14,142 nt of DNA from CAZAOY01 sp964486925 (GCA_964486925.1 CAZAOY010000061.1:1-14142), one strand, 5' to 3'. Counted from the stretch's first letter, positions 1 to 7,463 are shown. Numbers and translations are program-made. Notes: a model not told the origin generated them from the letters alone.

Positions 1-1
1 G

Positions 2-2209
2 GATGGTGCGTTTGCAAGTTGCACTAGTCTATCGTCGGTGATTATTCCCGAGGGTGTGACTTCTATTGGGGTTAATGCGTTTGCAAATTGCACTAGCCTA
101 TCGTCGGTGGTTATTCCCGAGGGTGTGGAATCTATTGGGCATAGTGCGTTTGCAAATTGCACTAGTCTATCGTCGGTGGTTATACCCGAGGGTGTTACTT
201 CTATTGGGTATAGTGCGTTTGCAGATTGCACTAGCCTATCGTCGGTGGTTATTCCCGAGGGTGTGGAATCTATTGGGGATAATGCGTTTTATTTCTGCAC
301 TAGCCTATCGTCGGTGGTTATTCCCGATAGTGTGGAATCTGTTGGAAATTATGCGTTTTATTTCTGCACTAGCCTATCGTTGGTGGTTATTCCCGAGGGT
401 GTTACTTCTATTGGGCATAGTGCATTTGCAGATTGCACTAGCCTATCGTCGGTGGTTATTCCCGATAGTGTGACTTCTATTGGAGATTATGCGTTTAGCA
501 GTTGCGTGAAACTATCCAAGGTAGTATTTACTGGTGGGGATACTGCTCCAACTATAGGAGAAGATGCATTTTATCATCTCAGTGAAGATTGTATAATCTA
601 TACCCCTGTAGGGTGGGGAACGCTTTCTCTCAACGGAATTACAACAACGCCTTATAAACAATCCATTATTACATTTAACCCAAACGGCGGTAGTGTTTCC
701 GCAAACACACTTGAAACATCAAAGCTAGGTAAGCTTGCCTCTCTACCGACTCCTACAAGAGATGGTTACACCTTCGACGGATGGTATACCTCTAAAACTG
801 ATGGTACTAAGGTTACAACTGATACAGTGTTTGCAGAAAACATAACCCTATATGCGCACTGGACGACGCAGACCAACGGTAGTAACACAAACACAGGCGG
901 CACTATAACTCCGCCAACCCCGCCACAGCCTACACCTCATGCGCTTACTACATCTGCGGATGTGTCTAAGGTGGTATCGGTAGTACAGGGGGCTAAGGAT
1001 GGCGATACTGTGACTATAGCTGTAAAATCCGGTGAGAAGCTACCTACTGATATTCTGGCGGCAGCTAAGGGGAAGGATATTACCATCACGCTGAATTTTG
1101 GGGGTTATTCATGGAGTATTAACGGTAAGACCGTTGGTGCGGTTTCGTCTGGTAAGGTGATTGATCTAGCGGTTAAGCAGATAAAAAACAGCGATATCCT
1201 AAACCTTTCGGATAATAAGTCTGTGGTTAAGCTCCTGATAGCCTACAATGGTGCGTTACCGTTTACCGGTGTGCTCTCCTACCCTATTGACAAGAAGTAT
1301 GAGGGTAAGACGCTATATCTTTCATATTATAACGAGGTTGCAAAGCGTTTAGAGTACCGCTATTCTGCGGTGGTTAAGAATGAGAAGATAGATTTAACAT
1401 TTAACCATGCTTCAAGCTATACATTAACTACGGCGATACCTAAGGGTATGTACGTTCGGGTTACCCCTAGTATCGGCAAGGATAACATTAATGCGTTTGT
1501 GCCTTATCTAATCGAGGGCAAGAAGGCTACAGCGGTTAATGACAGTGCGGTTATCGGCAGGGATCTTGTGTTTACCGCTCCTGCTACGGGGGTTTATGAT
1601 TACCGTAGCAACGATAAGGGTTTGATTGACATTGACAAGCACTGGGCGAAGGATTACATTACCTTTGCTACTGCTAGGGAGCTTTTCCCTACCGACACCA
1701 TTAGGTTTACCCCGAACGGCAAGGTTACCCGCGGGATGGTTGCTACTACCTTAGGAAGGCTAAGCGATGTTGATGTGACGAAGTTTAAAAAATCCACCCT
1801 AACGGATGTTAGTGCGAAGAAGTATTACAGTGGATATGCGCAGTGGGCGGTACAAAGCAAGGTTATGACTGCTAGCAAGGGTAGGTTTAACCCTGACAAG
1901 GCTGTGAGCCGTGAGGAGCTTGCGGTGATACTATCAAGCTATGTTAAGGCTAGTAAGCTACAGCTTGCTAAGGTGCGTGATAGGGTGGACTATTCCGACA
2001 TCGCTAAGCTTAGCAAGGCTTCTCGAACTGCTATAGCTACGCTACAGCAGTATGGGGTTGTGGTTGCGAAGGATGGTGATAGGTATGCGCCGACTATATC
2101 GGCTACTAAGGCGGAGCTTGCGGGGGTGCTCGCTCGGCTAGAGTCGGGTAAGGTCGGGGTACTTAGTAAGGGTAGCGGTTTTTTGGATGATAGCGGAAAG
2201 GTTATCTAG
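2..2209 (+). CDS. BspA-type leucine-rich-repeat surface protein with B-repeat and three SLH domains (5' truncated)
   Basis: Cell-surface protein, probably held non-covalently to the wall by its C-terminal SLH domains and presenting an LRR face for adhesion or binding. The frame is open to the window edge: 12 further repeat residues precede the GTG at 38, so the true N-terminus and signal peptide are missing. Numbering from that GTG: 23-residue LRR_5/BspA repeats (pattern IPEGVTSIG..AF..CTSLSSVV) to about 165; an InlB/Flg_new type B-repeat at about 209-276 (FNPNGG, GYTFDGWY, LYAHW); a Thr/Pro/Asn linker at about 277-300; an unassigned beta-rich region at 301-520; and three SLH-like modules at 525-723 (DIDKHWAKDYI, DVSAKKYYSGYAQWAV, DYSDIAKLS). 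The stop TAG is followed 18 bases later by a strong hairpin. BspA-like proteins are known adhesins in oral and gut bacteria; the ligand here is unknown. The family call is firm, the function inferred. Confidence 0.9.
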   Translation, partial: DGAFASCTSLSSVIIPEGVTSIGVNAFANCTSLSSVVIPEGVESIGHSAFANCTSLSSVVIPEGVTSIGYSAFADCTSLSSVVIPEGVESIGDNAFYFCTSLSSVVIPDSVESVGNYAFYFCTSLSLVVIPEGVTSIGHSAFADCTSLSSVVIPDSVTSIGDYAFSSCVKLSKVVFTGGDTAPTIGEDAFYHLSEDCIIYTPVGWGTLSLNGITTTPYKQSIITFNPNGGSVSANTLETSKLGKLASLPTPTRDGYTFDGWYTSKTDGTKVTTDTVFAENITLYAHWTTQTNGSNTNTGGTITPPTPPQPTPHALTTSADVSKVVSVVQGAKDGDTVTIAVKSGEKLPTDILAAAKGKDITITLNFGGYSWSINGKTVGAVSSGKVIDLAVKQIKNSDILNLSDNKSVVKLLIAYNGALPFTGVLSYPIDKKYEGKTLYLSYYNEVAKRLEYRYSAVVKNEKIDLTFNHASSYTLTTAIPKGMYVRVTPSIGKDNINAFVPYLIEGKKATAVNDSAVIGRDLVFTAPATGVYDYRSNDKGLIDIDKHWAKDYITFATARELFPTDTIRFTPNGKVTRGMVATTLGRLSDVDVTKFKKSTLTDVSAKKYYSGYAQWAVQSKVMTASKGRFNPDKAVSREELAVILSSYVKASKLQLAKVRDRVDYSDIAKLSKASRTAIATLQQYGVVVAKDGDRYAPTISATKAELAGVLARLESGKVGVLSKGSGFLDDSGKVI
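8..490 (+). repeat. Tandem 69-bp coding repeats (LRR units)
   Basis: Seven in-frame 69-bp units (23 codons each) start at 8, 77, 146, 215, 284, 353 and 422, followed by a diverged eighth at 491. They are nearly identical at the DNA level, including synonymous positions (the block around CTATCGTCGGTGGTTATTCC recurs). Variation falls in a few slots: EGVTS, EGVES, DSVES or DSVTS, and FANC, FADC or FYFC. This points to recent expansion and shuffling by recombination rather than old, selected repeats. The array runs off the left edge. Confidence 0.93.
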
Positions 2210-2227
2210 CTGCCATTTAAAAGGCAA

Positions 2228-2269
2228 AAAGGCTATGACGAAGCATTTTGGTGCTTCGTCATAGCCTTT
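2228..2269. terminator. Strong hairpin terminator, probably bidirectional
   Basis: An 18-bp perfect stem (2228-2245 with 2252-2269) encloses a six-base loop, TTTTGG. It lies 18 bases after the stop of the SLH protein. On the plus strand a short TTTAATTAT follows; on the minus strand the stem ends in a T-run, so it could also stop transcription from the YdeI-family gene at 2440-3024. Confidence 0.85.
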
Positions 2270-2277
2270 AATTATCT

Positions 2278-2336
2278 GATTACCTTACGATGATGGTTTT
2301 GTTTGGGAAGTTTGTGTAGTCCATCCTTAGGCTGTC
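2278..2336 (-). pseudogene. Orphan 59-bp copy of the 3' end of the LacI-family gene
   Basis: These 59 bases are identical to 3342-3400, which contains the last 18 codons and the stop of the LacI-type gene (ending ...DYTNFPNKTIIVR-stop). Beyond 2336 the similarity breaks off, so this is a fragment and not a gene. Together the two copies form direct repeats around the YdeI-family gene. Confidence 0.9.
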
Positions 2337-2344
2337 TAGGGAAT

Positions 2345-2448
2345 AAAGGTTAATTTGCTATGTTTGTGTGGATTATTCAGCTAACCTCGAAAATGACATA
2401 CTGGGTGTGTAGCCGAGCGAATGCTCATAATGTGCGAAATTAACCTTT
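2345..2448. repeat. 12-bp perfect inverted repeat with 80-bp spacer
   Basis: AAAGGTTAATTT (2345-2356) is matched by its exact reverse complement AAATTAACCTTT (2437-2448). The right arm covers the stop codon of the YdeI-family gene. It could be the ends of a small MITE-like element or a long-loop hairpin. I found no target-site duplication beyond the arms. Confidence 0.5.
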
Positions 2449-3024
2449 TTTGCTTATTGTAGGCTTTAGATTTTGACCCAACATATCAACTATTTTTTTA
2501 AAATCGCTCTGCCTTGTTTCCTCATTCTTAAATGATAAGTATCTTCTCACGTATGCCACCTTAGCGGAGCGTGACATTTTAATAAAATTTTCATGAGCTA
2601 TAGAAAATTCAGATAATTTGACTAGAAAATCCTCTATCTGCTCGTCGGTTATCCCACCAGAGGGTGAAGTATCCCACATACCATTTTGTTTGGCAATCTT
2701 AACGGCTTTTTCTCCCAAATCAGTCATCAAATTTCTCTCACGAAGCATTTCAAGTATGTTCTTGTTTTTATCAGACCACGGACTTTTAGGGCGACGGCAA
2801 GCAAAATATTTGCGATATTTGGTGTTGTCAATACTTTTCATTTGTCCATCTATCCATCCGAAACACAATGCTTCTTCCAAAGCCTCATTAGCGGTCAGTG
2901 TAACTACCGTCTTTGTCTTTCCAAATATAAGCCATACGCCGCTGCTTGTTGTTGCGTTTTCACATAACCATTCCCGAAAATCATGGCGTGTGGCAAAAAG
3001 TAGTTCAGGCACATCAGCTTTCAT
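2440..3024 (-). CDS. YdeI/OmpD-associated (OmdA) family protein
   Basis: A cytoplasmic protein of 194 residues with the hallmark of the YdeI/OmdA family: the EALEEALCFGWIDGQ block (about 48-61), followed by a tyrosine and the RRPKSPWSDKNK block (about 77-88). A C-terminal segment rich in basic residues (SRSAKVAYVRRYL) matches the family's C-terminal part. Members are linked to stress and peptide tolerance in some bacteria, but the biochemical role is not established. The ATG start has an AAAGGAGA ribosome binding site nine bases upstream, and a good promoter (3128-3156) lies about 100 bases upstream. It stands alone, between the two 59-bp copies of the lacI 3' end, which suggests that it came in with an insertion or duplication. 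No signal peptide or membrane segment is visible. Confidence 0.85.
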   Translation of the reverse strand: MKADVPELLFATRHDFREWLCENATTSSGVWLIFGKTKTVVTLTANEALEEALCFGWIDGQMKSIDNTKYRKYFACRRPKSPWSDKNKNILEMLRERNLMTDLGEKAVKIAKQNGMWDTSPSGGITDEQIEDFLVKLSEFSIAHENFIKMSRSAKVAYVRRYLSFKNEETRQSDFKKIVDMLGQNLKPTISKKG

Positions 3025-3127
3025 AACTATAGCATCTCCTTTACAGTATATAAATAATCTTCATACCTCACCATGCGTAGTTTCACAACGCAAAACAAAA
3101 CCGTAACGCAGGAAACTAATCAACCAT

Positions 3128-3156
3128 ATTATACCATAAAATTAACATCAAATCAA
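3128..3156 (-). promoter_or_regulatory. SigA promoter for the YdeI-family gene
   Basis: On the minus strand TTGATT (3151-3156) and TATAAT (3128-3133) are separated by exactly 17 bases. This would give a leader of about 100 bases before the ATG at 3024. Confidence 0.75.
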
Positions 3157-3341
3157 TTACAACACTGTAAACATTGCCAATGCATATTGATACAGCCCTA
3201 TCGCTATGTTTGTAGAATATATTATTTTGAAAGAGAAATTCAATAACATAAAATAATGTTAATTTCTACACTAAATAACCAAAAAACAACTTTTCACTCT
3301 TAACTCAATGTAAGCCCAAATGTAACGTTTATCCATATCGG
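3157..3341. other. AT-rich intergenic stretch without a recognised gene
   Basis: Very AT-rich sequence between the YdeI-family promoter and the end of the LacI-type gene. I see no open frame of note, no RNA gene and no convincing terminator for the LacI gene. Only a weak short stem (AACAT, loop, ATGTT) is present around 3245-3260. Confidence 0.5.
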
Positions 3342-3400
3342 GATTACCTTACGATGATGGTTTTGTTTGGGAAGTTTGTGTAGTCCATCCTTAGGCTGTC
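3342..3400 (-). repeat. Second copy of the 59-bp direct repeat (native lacI 3' end)
   Basis: Identical over 59 bases to 2278-2336. This copy is the functional one because it is continuous with the full LacI-type reading frame. The offset between copies is 1,064 bases. Confidence 0.93.
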
Positions 3401-4252
3401 CTCGAATAGGGATACCGCTTCTTTGGCTAGCCTTTTGTAGCTTAGATTGATCTGCTTTATATCCCTATCGATAAAGTAGGTGGGTTCTGAAAAGAGGATG
3501 GCGGCAAGGTCTTTATGGTTTAGGTACTGCTCTGCCTTACTGGTTAGAAGCTCCCCTATTACTACGGTTTTTTGCCCCTTTGCCTTGGATACTAGCTCCT
3601 CTAGGTCTTTTGTGTTGTCGTTTATCAGTATCTTTTTTATATCAAAATGTCGTGTTATGTAATTTAGCAGATTTAGGTTTGTGGTGCTGTCGATTAGCAG
3701 GTAGGGGGAGATTGACTGTAGCATTACCTTCGCTTTGTTGATTGCATAGTCGTAGTCGGGGATTATGCGGTAGAACAGGTCGTCCGCTATAAGGGAGTCG
3801 ATTAGGATTAGCGGGGTGTAGAAATGGTTTGTCACCTTATAGAAGTTTTCGTTGTCGATATCTATTATAAAGGTGGCTTCAAAGGAATGCTTGAAGATTA
3901 CGTCTAGGTCGTGGGTTAGCTGGTCGGTGCTTGCAAAGATGGTGTCGTAACCCTTTTTGCTAAGGTAGTACTGTAGCTGTTCTACTAGGTCGTAGTAGCT
4001 GTAGCGTTTGGATTTGGTGGTCGCTTTGTTATAGTTTACGATAATCCCCACAAGGTTGCTCTTTTTGCTTGCCAGTGACCGTGCCGACAGGTTTGGTACA
4101 TACCCCATCTCCTTTGCGGCGGCGAATATCTTTATCCGTGTATCGTGGCTTATCTTTTCTTTGTTGGAATAGTTTAACACATAGGACACGGTGGATAGTG
4201 ATACCCCTACCCTTTGTGCTATATCCTTCATGGTCACCCTTTGCTTCTCCAT
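3344..4252 (-). CDS. LacI-family transcriptional regulator, probable maltodextrin operon repressor
   Basis: DNA-binding regulator of 302 residues, somewhat shorter than the usual 330-340. The N-terminal helix-turn-helix is clear (VTMKDIAQRVGVSLSTVSYV, about 6-25). It is followed by the hinge region (YVPNLSARSLASKK, about 51-64) and a periplasmic-binding-protein-like effector domain starting NLVGIIVNYN. The effector domain is diverged, so the ligand cannot be read from sequence. The ATG is preceded by AAGGGGTG. The gene lies downstream of the maltodextrin operon on the same strand, separated by the 53-bp repeat array. A 16-bp palindrome with a central GCGC overlaps the start site of the operon promoter (11094-11109), the usual operator type for this family. 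It may be served by its own promoter, which I could not define, or by read-through. The family call is firm, the target inferred. Confidence 0.92.
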   Translation of the reverse strand: MEKQRVTMKDIAQRVGVSLSTVSYVLNYSNKEKISHDTRIKIFAAAKEMGYVPNLSARSLASKKSNLVGIIVNYNKATTKSKRYSYYDLVEQLQYYLSKKGYDTIFASTDQLTHDLDVIFKHSFEATFIIDIDNENFYKVTNHFYTPLILIDSLIADDLFYRIIPDYDYAINKAKVMLQSISPYLLIDSTTNLNLLNYITRHFDIKKILINDNTKDLEELVSKAKGQKTVVIGELLTSKAEQYLNHKDLAAILFSEPTYFIDRDIKQINLSYKRLAKEAVSLFEDSLRMDYTNFPNKTIIVR

Positions 4253-4310
4253 CTTCTCACCCCTTGATATGTATTTTAGTGTAATATTTTGTAATTTTTA
4301 TGCTTGTGGA

Positions 4311-4681
4311 ATTGGTTCGTATACAATGCGAACCCTACGGTGGTTTGTGCGAAGGTTTTGGGAAATGGTTCGCATACAACGCTAACCCACGGTGGTTTAT
4401 GCTAAGGTTTTGGGAATTGGTTCGCATACAATGCGAACCCTACGGTGGTTTATGCTAAGAATTTGGGAATTGGTTCGCATACAATGCGAACCCTACGGTG
4501 GTTTGTGCGAAGGTTTTGGGAATTGGTTCGCATACAATGCGAACCCTACGGTGGTTTGTGCGAAGGTTTTGGGAATTGGTTCGCATACAATGCGAACCCT
4601 ACGGTGATTCGTGCTAAGGTTTTGGGAAATGGTTGGCATACAATGCAAACCCACGGTCATTCGTGGGGTCGCATTGTATGC
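4311..4681. repeat. Tandem array of seven 53-bp repeats carrying palindromes
   Basis: Units begin at 4311, 4364, 4416, 4469, 4522, 4575 and 4628; spacing is 53 bp, except one step of 52. Each holds a 21-base inverted repeat, GGTTCGCAT, loop ACA, ATGCGAACC, followed by a conserved CCTACGGTGGTTTGTGCGAA-type arm. The palindrome is perfect in units 3-6 and has 1-2 mismatches in units 1, 2 and 7. The outer units are the most diverged, as expected for an array growing from its middle. It fills the gap between the end of the maltodextrin operon and the LacI-type gene. The period is not a multiple of three and the open frames across it are repeat artefacts. Unlike a CRISPR, the whole unit is conserved and there are no unique spacers. 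It resembles REP/BIME-type palindromic elements. Confidence 0.9.
4636..4681 (-). terminator. Long hairpin immediately downstream of the GH13 gene
   Basis: GCATACAATGC (4636-4646) pairs with GCATTGTATGC (4671-4681), and the stem continues inward with two mismatches to CCACG/CGTGG around the loop GTCATT. It starts seven bases past the operon's last stop codon. No T-run follows on the minus strand, so it may protect the 3' end of the mRNA rather than end transcription by itself. Its left arm is part of the seventh 53-bp repeat. Confidence 0.6.
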
Positions 4682-4688
4682 TGTTAAT

Positions 4689-6628
4689 TTATGATTTTAA
4701 GATTGCAAAGCCGTGTGGTGGGAGGGTTATGTTTTTAGTGTCTATCTGATTGTTTGACATAAGCTCCACCATTCCGATTTTTGGAAGGTCTAGCGTTTGC
4801 GGGGTGTCCGAGCTGTTTAGCAGTAGGTAGATTAAGTGGTTACTCCCCTGCTTTTTGTAGGCGATACAGCCGTTATCGTCATCAGCGGCTATCCATTCCA
4901 GCTCAACCGCTTTTGTTGCGTCGTACTGGTTGCGGATTTCGATTAGACGTTTTATCCCCTGCTTTAGCTTTTGGTTTTGCTTTGCTTCATCCCATTCCAT
5001 GCATTTACGGTTGTTATGTCCGTCGCCGTCTAGCCCTACCTCTCCGCCGTAGTAGATGGCGGGACTTCCCGCTAGGGTCATCTGAATTGCGTAGGCTTGC
5101 AGTGCGATATCGTCGTTACCGCCGCATACCGTAAGCAGTCGTGGGGTGTCGTGGCTGTCTAGCAGGTTAAAGAGGTTTGCTGTTAGGTTTCGTGGGTAGC
5201 TTGTGAGAAGTGCGTCGATCGCCTGCTTAAACCTTGTCGGGGTGTAGCTGCGCACTATATGCGGGTCTACCCCTAAAAAGTTCCATACAGGGTTTGTAAA
5301 CTCGTAGTTCATTACCGCATCCATCTGGTCGCCCATCAGCCATGGGTAGGAGTTATCCCAGTTCTCACCTAGGATATAGACATCGGGGTTAATCGTCTTA
5401 ATCCTTTGTCTAAAGGCTCTCCAGAAGTCGTGGGATACCTCGTTTGAAACGTCAAGCCGCCAACCGTCGATACCGTACTCCTTCACCCAAAACTCCGCTG
5501 CCTTTAGCAGATAGTCCCTTGCAATTTCGTTTCCTGTATTCCACTTTGGCATATCCCCCACAAACCCGAAGGTTTTGTAGTTAAGCTTCTCTTTATCGTT
5601 TGTCACCTCAATCGGTTTTGACCTGTCCATGATATAAAAGCAGTCGGCATACTTAGAGTTTACGCCGTTTTTAAGGACATCCTGCCAGAACGGGTGCTCC
5701 CCGCCGCAGTGGTTGAACACTGCGTCAAGCATTATTTTAATGGATCGCTTGTGCGCCTCATCGATAAGCTGTTTTAGCTTGTCGTTACTGCCAAAGTCGG
5801 GATCGACTGAGAAGTAATCGGTGGTGTCGTACTTGTGGGTGGAGGGGGATTTAAAGATTGGGGTGAAGTAGATCCCGCTAAATCCCATCTCTTTAAGGTA
5901 GTCTAGCATGTTTATCACACCCTGTAGATCCCCGCCGTATCGCCTGTAGATGTCGTGCTCGCTGTGTACCTCCTCACCCGCTCCCCATGGGAGTAGGTCT
6001 TGTTTGTTATCCTCGCCCTTGCAGAATCTTTCGGGGAAGATCTCGTACCAGACGGTATCCTTAACCCAATCGGGTGCTTTGTAGACGTCCTCACGGCTTA
6101 TATAAGGAAAGTTAAAGTAGTTCCTCACATCATCGGTAACTGCACTATCGCTATCGGTGGCTATTGCGCCGTTACAGCCGAAGTGGTAACATTCGNNNNN
6201 NNNNNNNNNNNNNNNNNNNNNNNNNNNNNNNNNNNNNNNNNNNNNNNNNNNNNNNNNNNNNNNNNNNNNNNNNNNNNNNNNNNNNNNNNNNNNNNTGCGC
6301 CGTTACAGCCGAAGTGGTAACATTCGCTCTTGTTCTCCACCACAAAGCCGTACCGTATCCGTTGCCATTTAAAGCCGGTAACCTCTGCAAACCAGATGTC
6401 GTACAGCTCGGTGCTCCCTTCCTTTACCATCGGGATAACACAGATGGAGTCGGTATCGAACACATACTCCCCGCTCTCTTTCTGAACCCAGTTAAAGGGG
6501 TCGACCGCCTTTAGCGTCACCTTGGTTACGTCGTCCTTTGCGGTCTTTAGCCTTATATGTAGGGTCTTATCGTCGAATGGGTAGGAAAGACTGCTCTTTG
6601 CGCTATGGATTATACCTTGTAGATTCAT
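4689..6628 (-). CDS. Neopullulanase / cyclomaltodextrinase (GH13_20-like), interrupted by an assembly gap
   Basis: Cytoplasmic alpha-glucan hydrolase, with no signal peptide, expected to cut imported maltodextrins or cyclodextrins. The 5' part (6296-6628) encodes a CBM34-like N-terminal domain of about 110 residues; the 3' part (4689-6195) encodes the catalytic barrel. Both flanks of the N run carry the same 31 bases in the same frame (...ECYHFGCNGA). Collapsing them gives 602 residues, right for the family. In joined numbering (residue 1 at 6628) the GH13 regions are: DAVFNH; the subfamily mark MPKWN; GWRLDVSNE with nucleophile D349; GENWD with acid/base E378; and LLDSHD with D450. The entry WVKDTVWYEIFPERF is typical. 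The ATG overlaps the esterase stop (TAATG) and follows GAGGAGA, so translation is coupled. Exact substrate preference (neopullulanase, cyclomaltodextrinase or maltogenic amylase) cannot be read from sequence. Confidence 0.93.
6196..6295. other. Assembly gap of 100 N
   Basis: Exactly 100 N, a conventional scaffold filler. The 31 bases before it (6165-6195) are identical to the 31 bases after it (6296-6326), so the two contigs probably overlap and no sequence is missing. As written the gap plus the duplicated bases add 131 nt and break the GH13 frame. Confidence 0.95.
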
Positions 6629-7449
6629 TATACCACATCTCCTCTAGTAAATGCAAACTTTAAAAAGGGTGGGATTAGCCTCTGCCAACAAAGCTCGTTA
6701 TGCTCTGCCCCCTCGTCGATGACCGAATGGATGTTATCGGATGAAACTCCCTTACCCGCTAGGGTTTTCGTGATCATAGAATATCCGTCGAGATATCGCT
6801 GTGCTAGGTCTGTGATCTGGGGTGCGTGACCTTCGTTAGTGCCCACCGATAGGAAGAATTTTTGGGTAGGGTCAATATCCGACTGCTCCAGAAAGCGTTT
6901 CATCTCGTCATACGCTGTCCAGCAGGCGGTGGAGAACGCCCCCACCGTGCCGTACAGGCTACTGTTTGTTATCCCGCAGAATAGCGATATCACCCCGCCC
7001 ATCGAGCTTCCTAGAATTGCGGTGTTTTGCTTGTCTTTAAGTGTCCTATATTTATCGTCTATATATGGCTTTAGGGTGTTTGCCAAAAACTCGGCATAGA
7101 GATGACCCTTGCCGCCTGTGTCGCTAGGGTCACAGATACCTGCCTGCTTTAGGATGGTGCACTCCCACGGCGAGTATTCGGTAAACCGCTGTAAGCCGTT
7201 GTTGTCGATACCGACAAGGATAATCCCCTGTCCTGTTTTTGCTTTAAACTGCTCTAGTGCTTTTAGCATATCCCATCCTACCCCGCCAAACGCCGCCTGC
7301 TTTTCAAACAGGCTCTGTCCGTCGTGCATGTACAGCACGGGGTAGCGTTTATCGCTGTTTTGGTGGTAATCATCGGGTAGGACAATCCTTAGGGTTTTAT
7401 CATACCCTAGCTGTGGGGTGTATAGCTTATCAATTAAAACTTTGCTCAA
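6628..7449 (-). CDS. Alpha/beta-hydrolase of the putative esterase (esterase D-like) family
   Basis: Predicted serine hydrolase of 273 residues, cytoplasmic (no signal peptide). The fold marks are PVLYMHDGQ (about 37-45, oxyanion region), the nucleophile elbow GSSMG at 147-151 with Ser149, and a C-terminal EGAEHNE with probable catalytic His250. The acid residue is uncertain, perhaps within SVGTNEGH (about 201-208). The start is TTG at 7449, backed by AGAAGG six bases upstream and only 14 bases after the stop of the binding-protein gene. Its stop TAA shares a base with the ATG of the GH13 gene, so the two are co-translated. Relatives of this PF00756-type family include feruloyl, acetyl-xylan and enterochelin esterases and are common in polysaccharide-use operons. 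Here it might remove ester groups from glucan substrates, but that is inferred from context only. Confidence 0.85.
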   Translation of the reverse strand: MSKVLIDKLYTPQLGYDKTLRIVLPDDYHQNSDKRYPVLYMHDGQSLFEKQAAFGGVGWDMLKALEQFKAKTGQGIILVGIDNNGLQRFTEYSPWECTILKQAGICDPSDTGGKGHLYAEFLANTLKPYIDDKYRTLKDKQNTAILGSSMGGVISLFCGITNSSLYGTVGAFSTACWTAYDEMKRFLEQSDIDPTQKFFLSVGTNEGHAPQITDLAQRYLDGYSMITKTLAGKGVSSDNIHSVIDEGAEHNELCWQRLIPPFLKFAFTRGDVV

Positions 7450-7463
7450 GTCAAACCTTCTTT

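Noticed and set aside
66..473. A 135-residue protein in a second frame over the LRR repeats
   Set aside because: It is an alternative-frame reading of the 69-bp repeats inside a well-supported gene.
2618..3106. Plus-strand open frames opposite the YdeI-family gene
   Set aside because: The minus strand carries a recognisable family, a ribosome site and a promoter; the plus frames match nothing I know.
4392..4687. Small proteins read through the 53-bp array (plus strand)
   Set aside because: They are products of the repeat: the 53-bp period is not a multiple of three, the frames simply cycle, and no start is supported by a ribosome site.
4311..4688. CRISPR array
   Set aside because: Every base of the 53-bp unit is repeated and there are no unique spacers; no cas genes are nearby.
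6161..6628. GH13 gene as two separate genes or a pseudogene
   Set aside because: The break is caused by the 100-N filler and a duplicated 31-bp overlap; both parts are in phase once the overlap is collapsed.
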